This document shows, piece after piece, positions 1-5,862 of a DNA stretch of 5,862 bases. How positions within the stretch are numbered: the first letter of the stretch is position 1; each line of letters begins with the position of its first letter. Source of the stretch: Gammaproteobacteria bacterium (GTDB lineage Bacteria > Pseudomonadota > Gammaproteobacteria > Granulosicoccales > Granulosicoccaceae); NCBI GenBank assembly GCA_019634245.1, contig JAHQVR010000194.1, forward strand, positions 1 to 5,862, given 5' to 3'. Below the pieces are notes generated by a model. The model saw only the letters and a program-made list of their open reading frames with translations. It had not been told where the DNA came from and did no database searches. Made by a program: the position numbers and the translations under genes.

Positions 1-1
1 A

Positions 2-733
2 AAAGATGAGGAGATTGAGATCTCCGATATAACGATCGATGCACCATTACCAAGACCCATGCGAAATATATTTTGTGTCGGTAAAAACTATTTTGAGCAT
101 GCACATGAATTCGCGAATAGTGGTTTTGATTCCAGTGCTGCCCAGGGTTCGGTACCGGAGCACCCCATTGTTTTTTCAAAAGTCCCTGAATCTGTAACGG
201 CAACCGGTACGCCTGTCCAGTTTGATACATCGGTCTCGACAGCGATTGACTATGAAATTGAATTGGCCGTCATTATCGGCAAAGCGGGTCGCGGTATTTC
301 ACAAGAGCAGGCGATGGAACACGTTTGGGGATACACCATTGTGAACGATGTCACCGCCAGAGATTTACAGGGGCGCTACAGCCAATGGTTGATCGGGAAG
401 TCTCAGGATACGTTCTGCCCGATGGGGCCCTACGCAGTCACGCGCGACAGCCTTGATCTTGGTGATACCCGAATCTGTACAAAAGTAAACGGAGAGATTC
501 GCCAGGATTCCAACACCGGTTTACTGATTTTCGATGTGCCAACCATTATCAAAACCATTTCAGAGGGTATAACTTTGTTACCTGGGGATATTATCGCCAC
601 TGGCACGCCAGTCGGTGTGGGTATTGGGTTTAAGCCGCCAAAATATTTGCAACATGGTGATGTTGTTGAGCTGGAAATAGAAGGCATCGGCACCCTGACC
701 AATACCGTTCAGAATCGCAACGCTGCAAGCTAA
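2..733 (+). CDS. FAH-family hydrolase/isomerase, 5' end outside window
   Basis: Members of the fumarylacetoacetate hydrolase (FAH) family are cytoplasmic, Mg/Mn-dependent enzymes that hydrolyse, decarboxylate or isomerise 2-oxo or 2-hydroxy acids. Examples are acylpyruvate hydrolases, 2-hydroxyhepta-2,4-diene-1,7-dioate isomerases and sugar-acid pathway hydrolases. Counting from the Met at 59, the metal-ligand motif DYEIEL is at 64-69 (Glu66, Glu68) and VNDVTARD at 95-102 (Asp97). GKSQDTFCPMGP (113-124), the NGEIRQDSNT stretch (144-153) and GDIIATGTPVGVG (176-188) follow, all typical of the family. The frame stays open to the left edge and adds 19 residues ending in APLPRP. This is the usual lead-in to the conserved FCVGKNY segment. 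The Met at 59 has no Shine-Dalgarno site and is therefore probably internal, and the true start lies upstream. About 243 residues are visible, against roughly 280-290 for this type. The alpha/beta hydrolase gene follows after 71 bp, suggesting one transcript. Family assignment is firm; the substrate is unknown. Confidence 0.93.
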   Translation, partial: KDEEIEISDITIDAPLPRPMRNIFCVGKNYFEHAHEFANSGFDSSAAQGSVPEHPIVFSKVPESVTATGTPVQFDTSVSTAIDYEIELAVIIGKAGRGISQEQAMEHVWGYTIVNDVTARDLQGRYSQWLIGKSQDTFCPMGPYAVTRDSLDLGDTRICTKVNGEIRQDSNTGLLIFDVPTIIKTISEGITLLPGDIIATGTPVGVGIGFKPPKYLQHGDVVELEIEGIGTLTNTVQNRNAAS

Positions 734-790
734 AGATTGCGTACAACTGGAACTGATCTGCACACCTGTTATCTAAACACCTCACACTGC

Positions 791-794
791 GGAG
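791..794 (+). promoter_or_regulatory. ribosome binding site of the alpha/beta hydrolase
   Basis: A GGAG core lies 10 nt before the ATG at 805 and supports that start. The rest of the 71-bp gap after the FAH gene shows no hairpin plus T-run and no convincing promoter, in keeping with co-transcription. Confidence 0.6.
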
Positions 795-804
795 CCAACT
801 CATA

Positions 805-1731
805 ATGACTGCCACTGCAAAAGATTTTAATATCATTAGTCAGGAACACTGGACCAAAAAAGGTGATGTTGATTTGTTCCTGTGGGAAAAATTTACAGAT
901 TCTCCGGATAACAAACTTGGCGCCGTGCTGTTTGTCCACGGATCTTCGATGGCGTCTCAACCAACATTCGATCTGCAAGTGCCTGGCCGCCCATTCAGCT
1001 CAGTAATGGACTGGTTTGCAGCCAAGGGTTTCGATACCTGGTGTGTTGATATGGAAGGGTATGGCAGATCAGGAAAAGAGCGCGATATTACCTGTGATAT
1101 AGCTAACGGTGCTGACGATCTTGCTGCGGCAACGGACTATATTTTCTCGACCCGTAATATCAAAAAAGTGCATGCCTACGGCATTTCTTCAGGAGCGTTG
1201 CGTGCAGCGTTGTTTGCCCAAAATCACCCAGATCGTGTTGACCGCCTCGCACTCGACGCTTTTGTGTGGACCGGGGAAGGGAGCCCAACACTGGCGGAGC
1301 GTAAAAAGAAACTTCCCCAATTTCTAGAAACCAAACGGCGTCCGATCGATCGTGACTTTGTTTATTCCATATTCAATCGTGATCATCCTGGTACAGCGGC
1401 AGATGATGTTATTGAAGCTTTTGCTGAAGCGATCACAGCGTTGGATGATTCGATGCCCAATGGCACCTACATCGATATGTGTTCACGATTACCACTGGTA
1501 GATCCCGACAAGATCATTTGCCCCACCATTGTAATGAGAGGCGAATACGATGGCATTGCGAGTTTTGATGATTTGATCAAATTTTTTATCAAGCTACCTA
1601 ATAACGACAAACAGTTTAGTGTCATGGCCGGAATTTCGCACGCAAGCTTCCAGCAAAAAAACTATATGCTTGCGTACAATATTCTGCACAATTTTCTCAC
1701 CCAGCCTGAGCCACTGTATCGCGGCGATTAA
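805..1731 (+). CDS. alpha/beta hydrolase
   Basis: This 308-residue protein is a complete serine hydrolase of the alpha/beta fold. It has no signal peptide, so it is probably cytoplasmic. The visible elements come in the expected order. The oxyanion-hole segment VLFVHGSS is at 41-48. The VDMEGYGRSG turn (81-90) matches the usual D-x-x-G-x-G-x-S loop. The nucleophile elbow GISSG is at 126-130 with Ser128. The acid is probably Asp249 in MRGEYDG, and the base is His279 in GISHASF. A lid-like insertion lies at about 155-235. Such enzymes cleave esters, lactones or, in meta-cleavage pathways, carbon-carbon bonds of ring-fission products. Pairing with an FAH enzyme would fit the last option, but it would also fit sugar-ester or lactone breakdown. 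The start is supported by a GGAG site. The gene sits 71 bp after the FAH gene and 51 bp before the TauE-like gene on the same strand. The fold and catalytic triad are well supported; the substrate is not known. Confidence 0.93.
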   Translation: MTATAKDFNIISQEHWTKKGDVDLFLWEKFTDSPDNKLGAVLFVHGSSMASQPTFDLQVPGRPFSSVMDWFAAKGFDTWCVDMEGYGRSGKERDITCDIANGADDLAAATDYIFSTRNIKKVHAYGISSGALRAALFAQNHPDRVDRLALDAFVWTGEGSPTLAERKKKLPQFLETKRRPIDRDFVYSIFNRDHPGTAADDVIEAFAEAITALDDSMPNGTYIDMCSRLPLVDPDKIICPTIVMRGEYDGIASFDDLIKFFIKLPNNDKQFSVMAGISHASFQQKNYMLAYNILHNFLTQPEPLYRGD

Positions 1732-1782
1732 GCTGATGAGTTCGGGTGTAGAATACGCAGAGATCGATAAGCACCCATCGTA

Positions 1783-2532
1783 ATGGAAAATCTGCTGCCT
1801 GCACAATTGGGGCTTGCGCCGGCGTTGATTCTCGTCGGAATCAGTTTTTTGACGTCGGCTATCAGTGCAACGTTCGGGCTTGGTGGGGGAGTAGCGATGC
1901 TGATTGCGCTACTGACATTTACGCCTCCAGTTGTAGCGCTACCGGCGCACGCTATTATTCAAATTGGCTCCAATTGTGGTCGTGCAGCGATGATGCGTTC
2001 GCATATCATGCCTGATATCGTTCTCTGGATGGTGCCTGGCATAATCGTTGGCGTGATAATCGGTAGCCAGGTGTTTGTCAGTCTGCCTCTGCATTGGTTG
2101 GAGTCTGTGTAGGCTCTCTTTATTATTTGGTCTGTCCGGGCACCGAAGTTCAGGGCCAAGCGGATTAGCAACCAAGCCTATTTTTTTGTTGGCGCTGGCA
2201 CCAGTTTTGGAGGTATGTTTCTTGGCGCTACCGGGCCCATTCTTGGCGCATTTCTCAGCCCGGATCGTTATGGCCGGGATGAGACCGTCTCAACTCATGC
2301 AGTCTGCATGACTTTTCAGCATATATTCAGAGTGATCGCGTTTGGCTATCTGGGTTTTGTTATCGGGGAATGGATTCTGTTGGTGCTCGCAATGATAGTG
2401 AGTGGCCTACTCGGTACAATGGCTGGTGGCTCAATGCTGAAAAAAATTCCAGAATCCTCTTTTAAGATTATTTTCCGTTCAATCCTCAGCCTGTTGGCCT
2501 TGCGACTCTTATATAAAGCCATAATGGGTTGA
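1783..2532 (+). pseudogene. TauE/SafE-family exporter interrupted by an in-frame amber codon
   Basis: TauE/SafE proteins (formerly DUF81) are inner-membrane proteins with two homologous halves. Some export sulfite, sulfoacetate or other organic anions. The frame from ATG 1783 to TGA 2530-2532 gives 249 codons, the usual family length, but codon 110 (2110-2112) is TAG. The first half (109 residues) has the FGLGGGVAML motif at 31-40 and about three hydrophobic segments. After the TAG the same frame continues without a shift. It runs through ALFIIW and RISNQAYFF into the second-half motif, which includes GAGTSFGG and FLGATGP, and then into more hydrophobic segments up to KAIMG. A single base change, for example TTG to TAG at a Leu codon, would explain the break. 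No good restart exists: ATG 2215 falls inside the second motif and its GGAGGT abuts the start with no spacer. The start at 1783 has only a weak ribosome site, but a stop at 1768-1770 excludes earlier starts. It is either a recent nonsense allele, a sequencing error or a suppressed codon. The exported anion is unknown. Confidence 0.85.
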
Positions 2533-2594
2533 TAGAGTCTGTGGTTGTATCCATACGGGATCGATTTCTTTGCTACAAGTTCTTTGGGATATTG

Positions 2595-3587
2595 TTAATC
2601 TCTAAATTTTCCCACCGTGTCGCGATAAATGATTTCGCTAGGGATCTGAATGCGAATGGGATGTTGGTCACTCCCTGGATTATCCATTCGCATTTTCGCG
2701 AGACGCACGGCTTCACGACCAAATGCCGCTCCGGGAACATCAACCGTAGTGAGCAAGGGCCGAACATGTTGTGAAGACATGTAGTTGCCGTATCCGACAA
2801 CCGATGCATCCAGTGGAATTCGAAGGTTTCTTGACAGTAGTTCGGACATAATCGTCACGGCTAATCCATCATGGGCACAGAAAAAAGCTGTTGCTGGCTT
2901 ACGCCCGGATAAAAGCCTGTTCAATTTCGAACTAAGATCTTTGCCATCTTTCCATCGCAGATCTGTCACTTTTGCTTTTTCGTCTGGAAGGTTCGCTGTA
3001 ACGAACCCATTGTACCTTTCCTGCCTACCGCGAAAGTCACGACGCCCTCGGACATACACCAGATGGTTGTGTCCATTTTTCAAAAACAGGTCGCCAACAA
3101 CACGGCCAGTTTCATAGTTTGTACCTCGAACGATGTCAGCCTGTTCCAATGGTTCAAAGGTACCAATCTTGATAATTGGGAGACCCATCTCGACAGCTGC
3201 ATTCTCAACCTCCAGTCTATTAATCGAAATTACGATTAAGGCATCGATTCGTTCCGCTACATCAGAAAGGCGACGTGCACCTGACGTTTGTAGTTCGATC
3301 AGGTCAAGGTCATTCCGGTAGACCTCATCGCGTATCCCGCTTAATATTTTCTGGTTCAACTCTCCATTGATAAGATCCTCATCTTCGCAAAGCACTGCTA
3401 ATGTTCTGCCAGACTGCATTGTTTGACGGCGGTAACCCATTTTATCGGCCAGTTCAATAATGCGTTCTCTGGTTGATTCGCTGACACCGGATTTCTTTGC
3501 CAGCGCTCTCGAGACGGTAAATTTTGAAGTACCCGCAGCATCTGCGATGAGTTTTAACGTGACTTTGCTTTTGGTTCGCTTGCTCAT
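2595..3587 (-). CDS. LacI-family transcriptional regulator
   Basis: This 330-residue DNA-binding regulator has the usual LacI/GalR layout. The N-terminal helix-turn-helix covers about residues 9-52 (VTLKLIADAAGTSKFTVSRA, then the VSESTRERIIELADKMGY region). A periplasmic-binding-protein-like effector domain runs from about residue 61. It includes ALIVISINR (116-124), the FFCAHDGLAVTIMSELL stretch, a GYGN loop (265-268) and the conserved TTVDVPGAAFGREA segment (280-293). Most family members bind sugars or related small molecules, and ligand binding usually releases the operator. One oddity is the linker after GY (51-52), RRQTMQSGRT. It is about six residues shorter than in PurR-like proteins and lacks the usual A-R-x-L hinge helix. 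The ATG at 3587 has no obvious Shine-Dalgarno site, but it sits just before the HTH as expected. The gene is divergent from the substrate-binding protein gene and convergent with the exporter, with 62 bp between stops and no clear terminator hairpin there. It probably controls the divergent transporter, itself and possibly the hydrolase operon. Confidence 0.95.
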   Translation of the reverse strand: MSKRTKSKVTLKLIADAAGTSKFTVSRALAKKSGVSESTRERIIELADKMGYRRQTMQSGRTLAVLCEDEDLINGELNQKILSGIRDEVYRNDLDLIELQTSGARRLSDVAERIDALIVISINRLEVENAAVEMGLPIIKIGTFEPLEQADIVRGTNYETGRVVGDLFLKNGHNHLVYVRGRRDFRGRQERYNGFVTANLPDEKAKVTDLRWKDGKDLSSKLNRLLSGRKPATAFFCAHDGLAVTIMSELLSRNLRIPLDASVVGYGNYMSSQHVRPLLTTVDVPGAAFGREAVRLAKMRMDNPGSDQHPIRIQIPSEIIYRDTVGKFRD

Positions 3588-3607
3588 AAGTGACTGATTT
3601 TCGGAAT

Positions 3608-3637
3608 ATTGAATTAAGTTAGGTGTTATTAGGTCAA
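3608..3637 (-). promoter_or_regulatory. candidate promoter of the LacI-type regulator
   Basis: On the minus strand, TTGACC (3637-3632, five of six matches to the -35 consensus) is followed after 18 nt by TTCAAT (3613-3608, four of six matches to the -10). This would start transcription about 15-20 nt before the regulator's ATG. The -35 lies within the inverted repeats described for 3618-3661, so a bound repressor could block it. The match is modest and may be chance. Confidence 0.35.
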
Positions 3638-3661
3638 ACGTAGCCTAACACTTGACCTAAC
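3618..3661. promoter_or_regulatory. operator-like cluster of TTAGG half-sites
   Basis: Four related half-sites lie in 44 bp between the divergent regulator and transporter genes. GTTAGGT (3618-3624) and TTAGGT (3629-3634) point one way. CCTAAC (3644-3649) and ACCTAAC (3655-3661) point the other way. Within them, TTAGGTCAA (3629-3637) and TTGACCTAA (3652-3660) form a perfect 9-bp inverted repeat around 14 bp. TTAGG and CCTAA (3629-3633, 3644-3648) form an inner pair around 10 bp. CCTAACA recurs as a direct repeat at 3644-3650 and 3656-3662. Symmetric sites next to a LacI-type gene are normally its operators, so this is the likely binding region. A TTGACC hexamer on each strand falls within it. 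A further weak TTAGGC occurs at 3695-3700. Which pair is bound cannot be told by eye. Confidence 0.6.
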
Positions 3662-3718
3662 AAAAATAAAAAGAGAAGCTGAGTATTCGCAGATTTAGGC
3701 GTCTGCATCATTCATTTC

Positions 3719-3724
3719 GGAGGA
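3719..3724 (+). promoter_or_regulatory. strong ribosome binding site of the substrate-binding protein
   Basis: GGAGGA ends 6 nt before the ATG at 3731. This is a near-ideal Shine-Dalgarno site and fixes the start. It fits the high expression usual for periplasmic binding proteins. No convincing plus-strand -10/-35 pair could be picked in the preceding 140 bp. Confidence 0.85.
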
Positions 3725-3730
3725 ATTCAA

Positions 3731-3817
3731 ATGCTACTCAGCCGTCGTGGATTCATGCTTCCACTAGCTACCTCACTCATCACTACATTTTTTTCGGGTT
3801 TAGCATTTTCTTCTGCT
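3731..3817 (+). other. signal peptide with twin-arginine-like motif
   Basis: The first 29 codons encode an export signal. SRRGFML at residues 4-10 resembles the Tat motif S-R-R-x-F-L-K, and a hydrophobic, uncharged core (10-26) follows. FSSA before Asp30 is a plausible signal peptidase I site. The seventh Tat position is Leu rather than Lys and the core is quite hydrophobic, so Sec export remains possible. Confidence 0.65.
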
Positions 3818-5647
3818 GATCCGCTTCTTTCCATGGTCGACGACGGCAAACTGCCGCCACTGGTCGAGCGTCTGCCTACCAATCCCCTGGTAATTGAACC
3901 GACCAGCGAAGTCGGAACGCATGGTGGAACCTGGAACCATGCTCTTGTTGGAGGCGGTTCACTGGTCATGCTGGTGCGTTATCAAGGGTACGAACCTCAG
4001 GTTCGTTTTAACCCGGAATGGACCGGTGTCGAGTTTAATGTTGCGGAGAATGTGGAAGTCAACAGCGACGCAACGCAGTACAAGTTTAAGCTCCGCGAAG
4101 GTATGAAATGGTCCGATGGTGAGCCGTATACAACAGAAGATGTTCGTTTCTGGTATGAAGACATGTTTCAGAACGAGGAAGTTGCCGCGACTCGCGCGCA
4201 AAGTTATTGGTCATCGGGTGGAGAAGTCGCGCAGCTTGAGGTTGTTGATGATTACAACTTTACAGTGAGTTTTAAGGCACCTAATGGCTTTTTCCTGCAA
4301 AACATGGCACGTGGGTCACAGGACAGCACCACAAGGGCGCCTGCACATTATCTCAAGCAGTTTCATATCCAATACAACGAAAACGCAAACGAGTTAGCTA
4401 AAGAGCAAGGGCTGGACAACTGGGTAGCGCTCTTTCATCGCGAATCAGGGATAATGGAAGAAAATGTTTATTATCAAAATTCCAGCCGTCCGACACTCGA
4501 AGCCTGGAAATTTACAACGGCTCCAGGTGAGGATACTGAGCGAGCGATAGCAGAGCGAAATCCCTACTATTTCAAAGTCGACACTGAAGGGCAGCAGCTG
4601 CCGTACTTCGATCGTATCGTCTATCAAATGGTTGGCGACAATGAAGTCTTACTCCTCAAAACGCTCCAGGGCGAGATCGATTTTATGGGCCTCTATATCA
4701 ACACACCGGCCAACAAGCCAGTGCTTTTTGACAGCAAAGAGACCGGAAATTACGATTTCTTCAAGCTCAAGGAAACCGCCGCCAATGCAATGGTATTCAT
4801 GCTCAACCTCAATCACACCGATCCTGTCAAAAATGAACTGTTTAACACACGTGATTTCCGCGTAGCGTTATCGCATGCGATTGATCGGCAGGCCATGATA
4901 GATGCCGTGTTTGTGGGGCAGGGTAAGCCCGCTCAACCATCTGTGCTGGAAGGCGATCCGCTACACAATCCTACATTGAGCTATCAATACACTGAATACG
5001 ATCCTGACAAGGCGAATGAAATCCTTGACGGTATCATTCCCGATAAAGACGCTGAAGGGTTCCGCCTTGATAAAAATGGTAACCGCTTAACTATCGTTTT
5101 CGAGATTGATCAGGCTCGTGCAACGTTTCTGGATATGTTTGAGTTGGCCTTGCCCAACTTTAAGGCAGTTGGAATCGACGCACAGATGCGCACCATGGAT
5201 CGATCTTTATGGGAGACTCGCGTACGCGGTGGTCGCGAATTCGATGCTTCTGCGCACAGATTTGGTGCCAATAATAGTATCGGCGCAATGCTCGACCCTC
5301 GATACTTTGTACCCTATTCACGAAACGGGTTCTATGCATCAGGTTGGTCGCTCTATTTCTCCAGCCCGGATAACGAGAATGCTATCGAGCCACCCGCGCC
5401 CATCAAAGCACAGCAAGAGCGTTACAAGAAACTATTGACCACTGCAAATCCCGACGATCAAGTTGCTATCATGAAAGAGATTCTTGACGAAGCCGCGAAA
5501 CAATTTCTGGTTTTCGGAGTCACTCTGCCACCTGATAGCTATGGGATTGTCAAAAACGATTTGAAAAATACTATGCCGGTTATGACCAACTCCTTTGCAT
5601 GGCCGACTCCTGGCCCTTCACGCCCAGAGCAGTTTTTCAAAAACTGA
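3731..5647 (+). CDS. ABC transporter substrate-binding protein, family 5 (peptide/nickel/oligosaccharide type)
   Basis: This periplasmic binding protein has 638 residues, about 609 after signal removal. It would capture a solute and deliver it to a Dpp/Opp-type ABC importer. The SBP_bac_5 hallmark is clear at about 117-144: YKFKLREGMKWSDG followed by EPYTTEDVRFWYED. The RVALSHAIDRQAMIDAVFVG stretch around residue 380 is the other conserved block. The length exceeds the usual 500-550 residues and matches the larger subgroup. That subgroup includes binding proteins for oligosaccharides as well as peptides. An export signal with a twin arginine occupies the N-terminus. A strong GGAGGA site sets the start. 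A permease gene follows 88 bp downstream after a hairpin, a standard importer order. A LacI-type regulator encoded divergently makes a carbohydrate or related ligand more likely than a peptide, but this is inference. Family 5 proteins are poorly predictive of ligand. Confidence 0.93.
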   Translation: MLLSRRGFMLPLATSLITTFFSGLAFSSADPLLSMVDDGKLPPLVERLPTNPLVIEPTSEVGTHGGTWNHALVGGGSLVMLVRYQGYEPQVRFNPEWTGVEFNVAENVEVNSDATQYKFKLREGMKWSDGEPYTTEDVRFWYEDMFQNEEVAATRAQSYWSSGGEVAQLEVVDDYNFTVSFKAPNGFFLQNMARGSQDSTTRAPAHYLKQFHIQYNENANELAKEQGLDNWVALFHRESGIMEENVYYQNSSRPTLEAWKFTTAPGEDTERAIAERNPYYFKVDTEGQQLPYFDRIVYQMVGDNEVLLLKTLQGEIDFMGLYINTPANKPVLFDSKETGNYDFFKLKETAANAMVFMLNLNHTDPVKNELFNTRDFRVALSHAIDRQAMIDAVFVGQGKPAQPSVLEGDPLHNPTLSYQYTEYDPDKANEILDGIIPDKDAEGFRLDKNGNRLTIVFEIDQARATFLDMFELALPNFKAVGIDAQMRTMDRSLWETRVRGGREFDASAHRFGANNSIGAMLDPRYFVPYSRNGFYASGWSLYFSSPDNENAIEPPAPIKAQQERYKKLLTTANPDDQVAIMKEILDEAAKQFLVFGVTLPPDSYGIVKNDLKNTMPVMTNSFAWPTPGPSRPEQFFKN

Positions 5648-5660
5648 CATTAAAGGAAAT

Positions 5661-5698
5661 GACCTGCGGCAACCCAATTAAAGTGGTTGCCGCTGGTT
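5661..5698 (+). terminator. intercistronic hairpin between binding protein and permease genes
   Basis: GCGGCAACC (5666-5674) and GGTTGCCGC (5685-5693) form a perfect 9-bp stem around a 10-nt loop. After a T/T mismatch, ACC (5662-5664) pairs with GGT (5695-5697), and a G-U pair (5661/5698) can extend it. Only a short TTTC follows, so full rho-independent termination is unlikely. The position directly after the binding protein stop suggests partial termination or protection of the upstream mRNA 3' end. That would yield more binding protein than permease, as known for other binding-protein operons. Confidence 0.6.
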
Positions 5699-5725
5699 TC
5701 TGCCACCGTTTATCTGATATCTGAC

Positions 5726-5729
5726 GGAG
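5726..5729 (+). promoter_or_regulatory. ribosome binding site deciding a TTG start
   Basis: A GGAG core lies 6 nt before the TTG at 5736. It supports this codon over the in-frame ATG at 5769, which would remove the conserved N-terminus of the permease. Confidence 0.65.
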
Positions 5730-5735
5730 CGCACC

Positions 5736-5862
5736 TTGCTTGGCTATATTATCAAGCGGCTGGTTTTAATGATTCCAACTATGATCGGAATTTCGATCAT
5801 ATCCTTTGTAATTATTCAGCTACCGCCGGGCGACTACCTGACTTCCGTATTAGCGCAAATGG
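5736..5862 (+). CDS. ABC transporter permease, DppB/OppB type, 3' end outside window
   Basis: The first 42 codons of an inner-membrane permease of the peptide/nickel/oligosaccharide importer class are present. Read from TTG 5736, the product begins with LGYIIKRLVLMIPTMIG (residues 2-18), the typical basic lead and first membrane segment of DppB/OppB proteins. It continues with ISFVIIQLPPGDYLTS (22-37), where the conserved P-G-D marks the start of the first periplasmic loop. The only upstream in-frame codons before a stop (5715-5717) are non-standard starts. GGAG at 5726-5729 favours TTG. The frame is open to the right edge. Together with the preceding binding protein it forms the start of an importer operon. 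A second permease and one or two ATPase genes are expected beyond the window. The family call is secure despite the short length. Confidence 0.88.
   Translation, partial: MLGYIIKRLVLMIPTMIGISIISFVIIQLPPGDYLTSVLAQM

Noticed and set aside
10..25. GGAGAT/ATCTCC hairpin with a 4-nt loop at the left edge
   Set aside because: It lies inside the FAH coding frame and has only 6 bp, so chance is the simpler explanation.
2075..2311. Plus-strand reading frame overlapping the TauE break, as a possible frameshift partner
   Set aside because: Its translation has no family features, while frame 1 carries recognisable TauE sequence on both sides of the stop, so no frameshift is needed.
2209..2532. Independent second gene starting at ATG 2215 with GGAGGT before it
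   Set aside because: The GGAGGT touches the ATG with no spacer, and both fall inside the conserved second-half motif of the TauE family. The frame is continuous with the upstream half through one TAG.
2533..2594. Bidirectional terminator between the converging exporter and regulator genes
   Set aside because: Only a 4-bp GTAT/ATAC arm pair around two bases is visible, too small to call a terminator.
2785..3321. Plus-strand open frames opposite the LacI-type gene
   Set aside because: They are antisense shadows of a gene with clear family motifs and have no recognisable protein features.
3652..3689. Plus-strand sigma-70 promoter using TTGACC at 3652-3657
   Set aside because: The -35 match is good, but no acceptable -10 lies 15-19 nt downstream; the nearest AT-rich choices fit poorly.

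Overview
The window looks like ordinary bacterial chromosome, probably from a proteobacterium. Coding density is high, base composition is moderate, genes are closely spaced with Shine-Dalgarno sites, and the substrate-binding protein has an RR-type export signal. The lineage cannot be fixed from the sequence alone. There are no tRNA or rRNA genes, insertion sequences, CRISPR arrays or phage genes, and I found no clearly new biological system.

Layout. Positions 2-2532 (+ strand) hold three closely spaced genes that probably form one operon. The first is the 3' part of a fumarylacetoacetate hydrolase (FAH) family enzyme whose start lies left of the window. The second is a complete alpha/beta hydrolase (805-1731). 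The third is a TauE/SafE-type membrane exporter (1783-2532) whose otherwise intact frame is cut by one in-frame amber codon at 2110-2112. A LacI-type regulator (2595-3587, - strand) converges on the exporter. A 143-bp intergenic region (3588-3730) separates the regulator from a divergent ABC uptake operon. It carries four TTAGG-type half-sites, two in each orientation, which are the best operator candidate. The uptake operon encodes a large family-5 (peptide/nickel/oligosaccharide type) substrate-binding protein (3731-5647). A strong intercistronic hairpin follows, then the first 42 codons of a DppB/OppB-type permease with a TTG start (5736 to the right edge).

How the genes may work together (inference). 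The LacI-type protein probably senses the imported compound or an early breakdown product and controls the divergent transporter. The FAH enzyme and the alpha/beta hydrolase would act on a carbon-carbon bond or ester in a sugar-acid or aromatic-ring-cleavage type pathway. The TauE-like protein would export an anion. The substrate is not revealed by the sequence.

Most worth a second look: the single amber codon in the exporter, the four half-site operator cluster, the apparently shortened hinge of the LacI-type regulator, and two gene ends at the window edges (FAH 5' part, TTG-started permease) that a simple ATG-based reading would misplace or miss.
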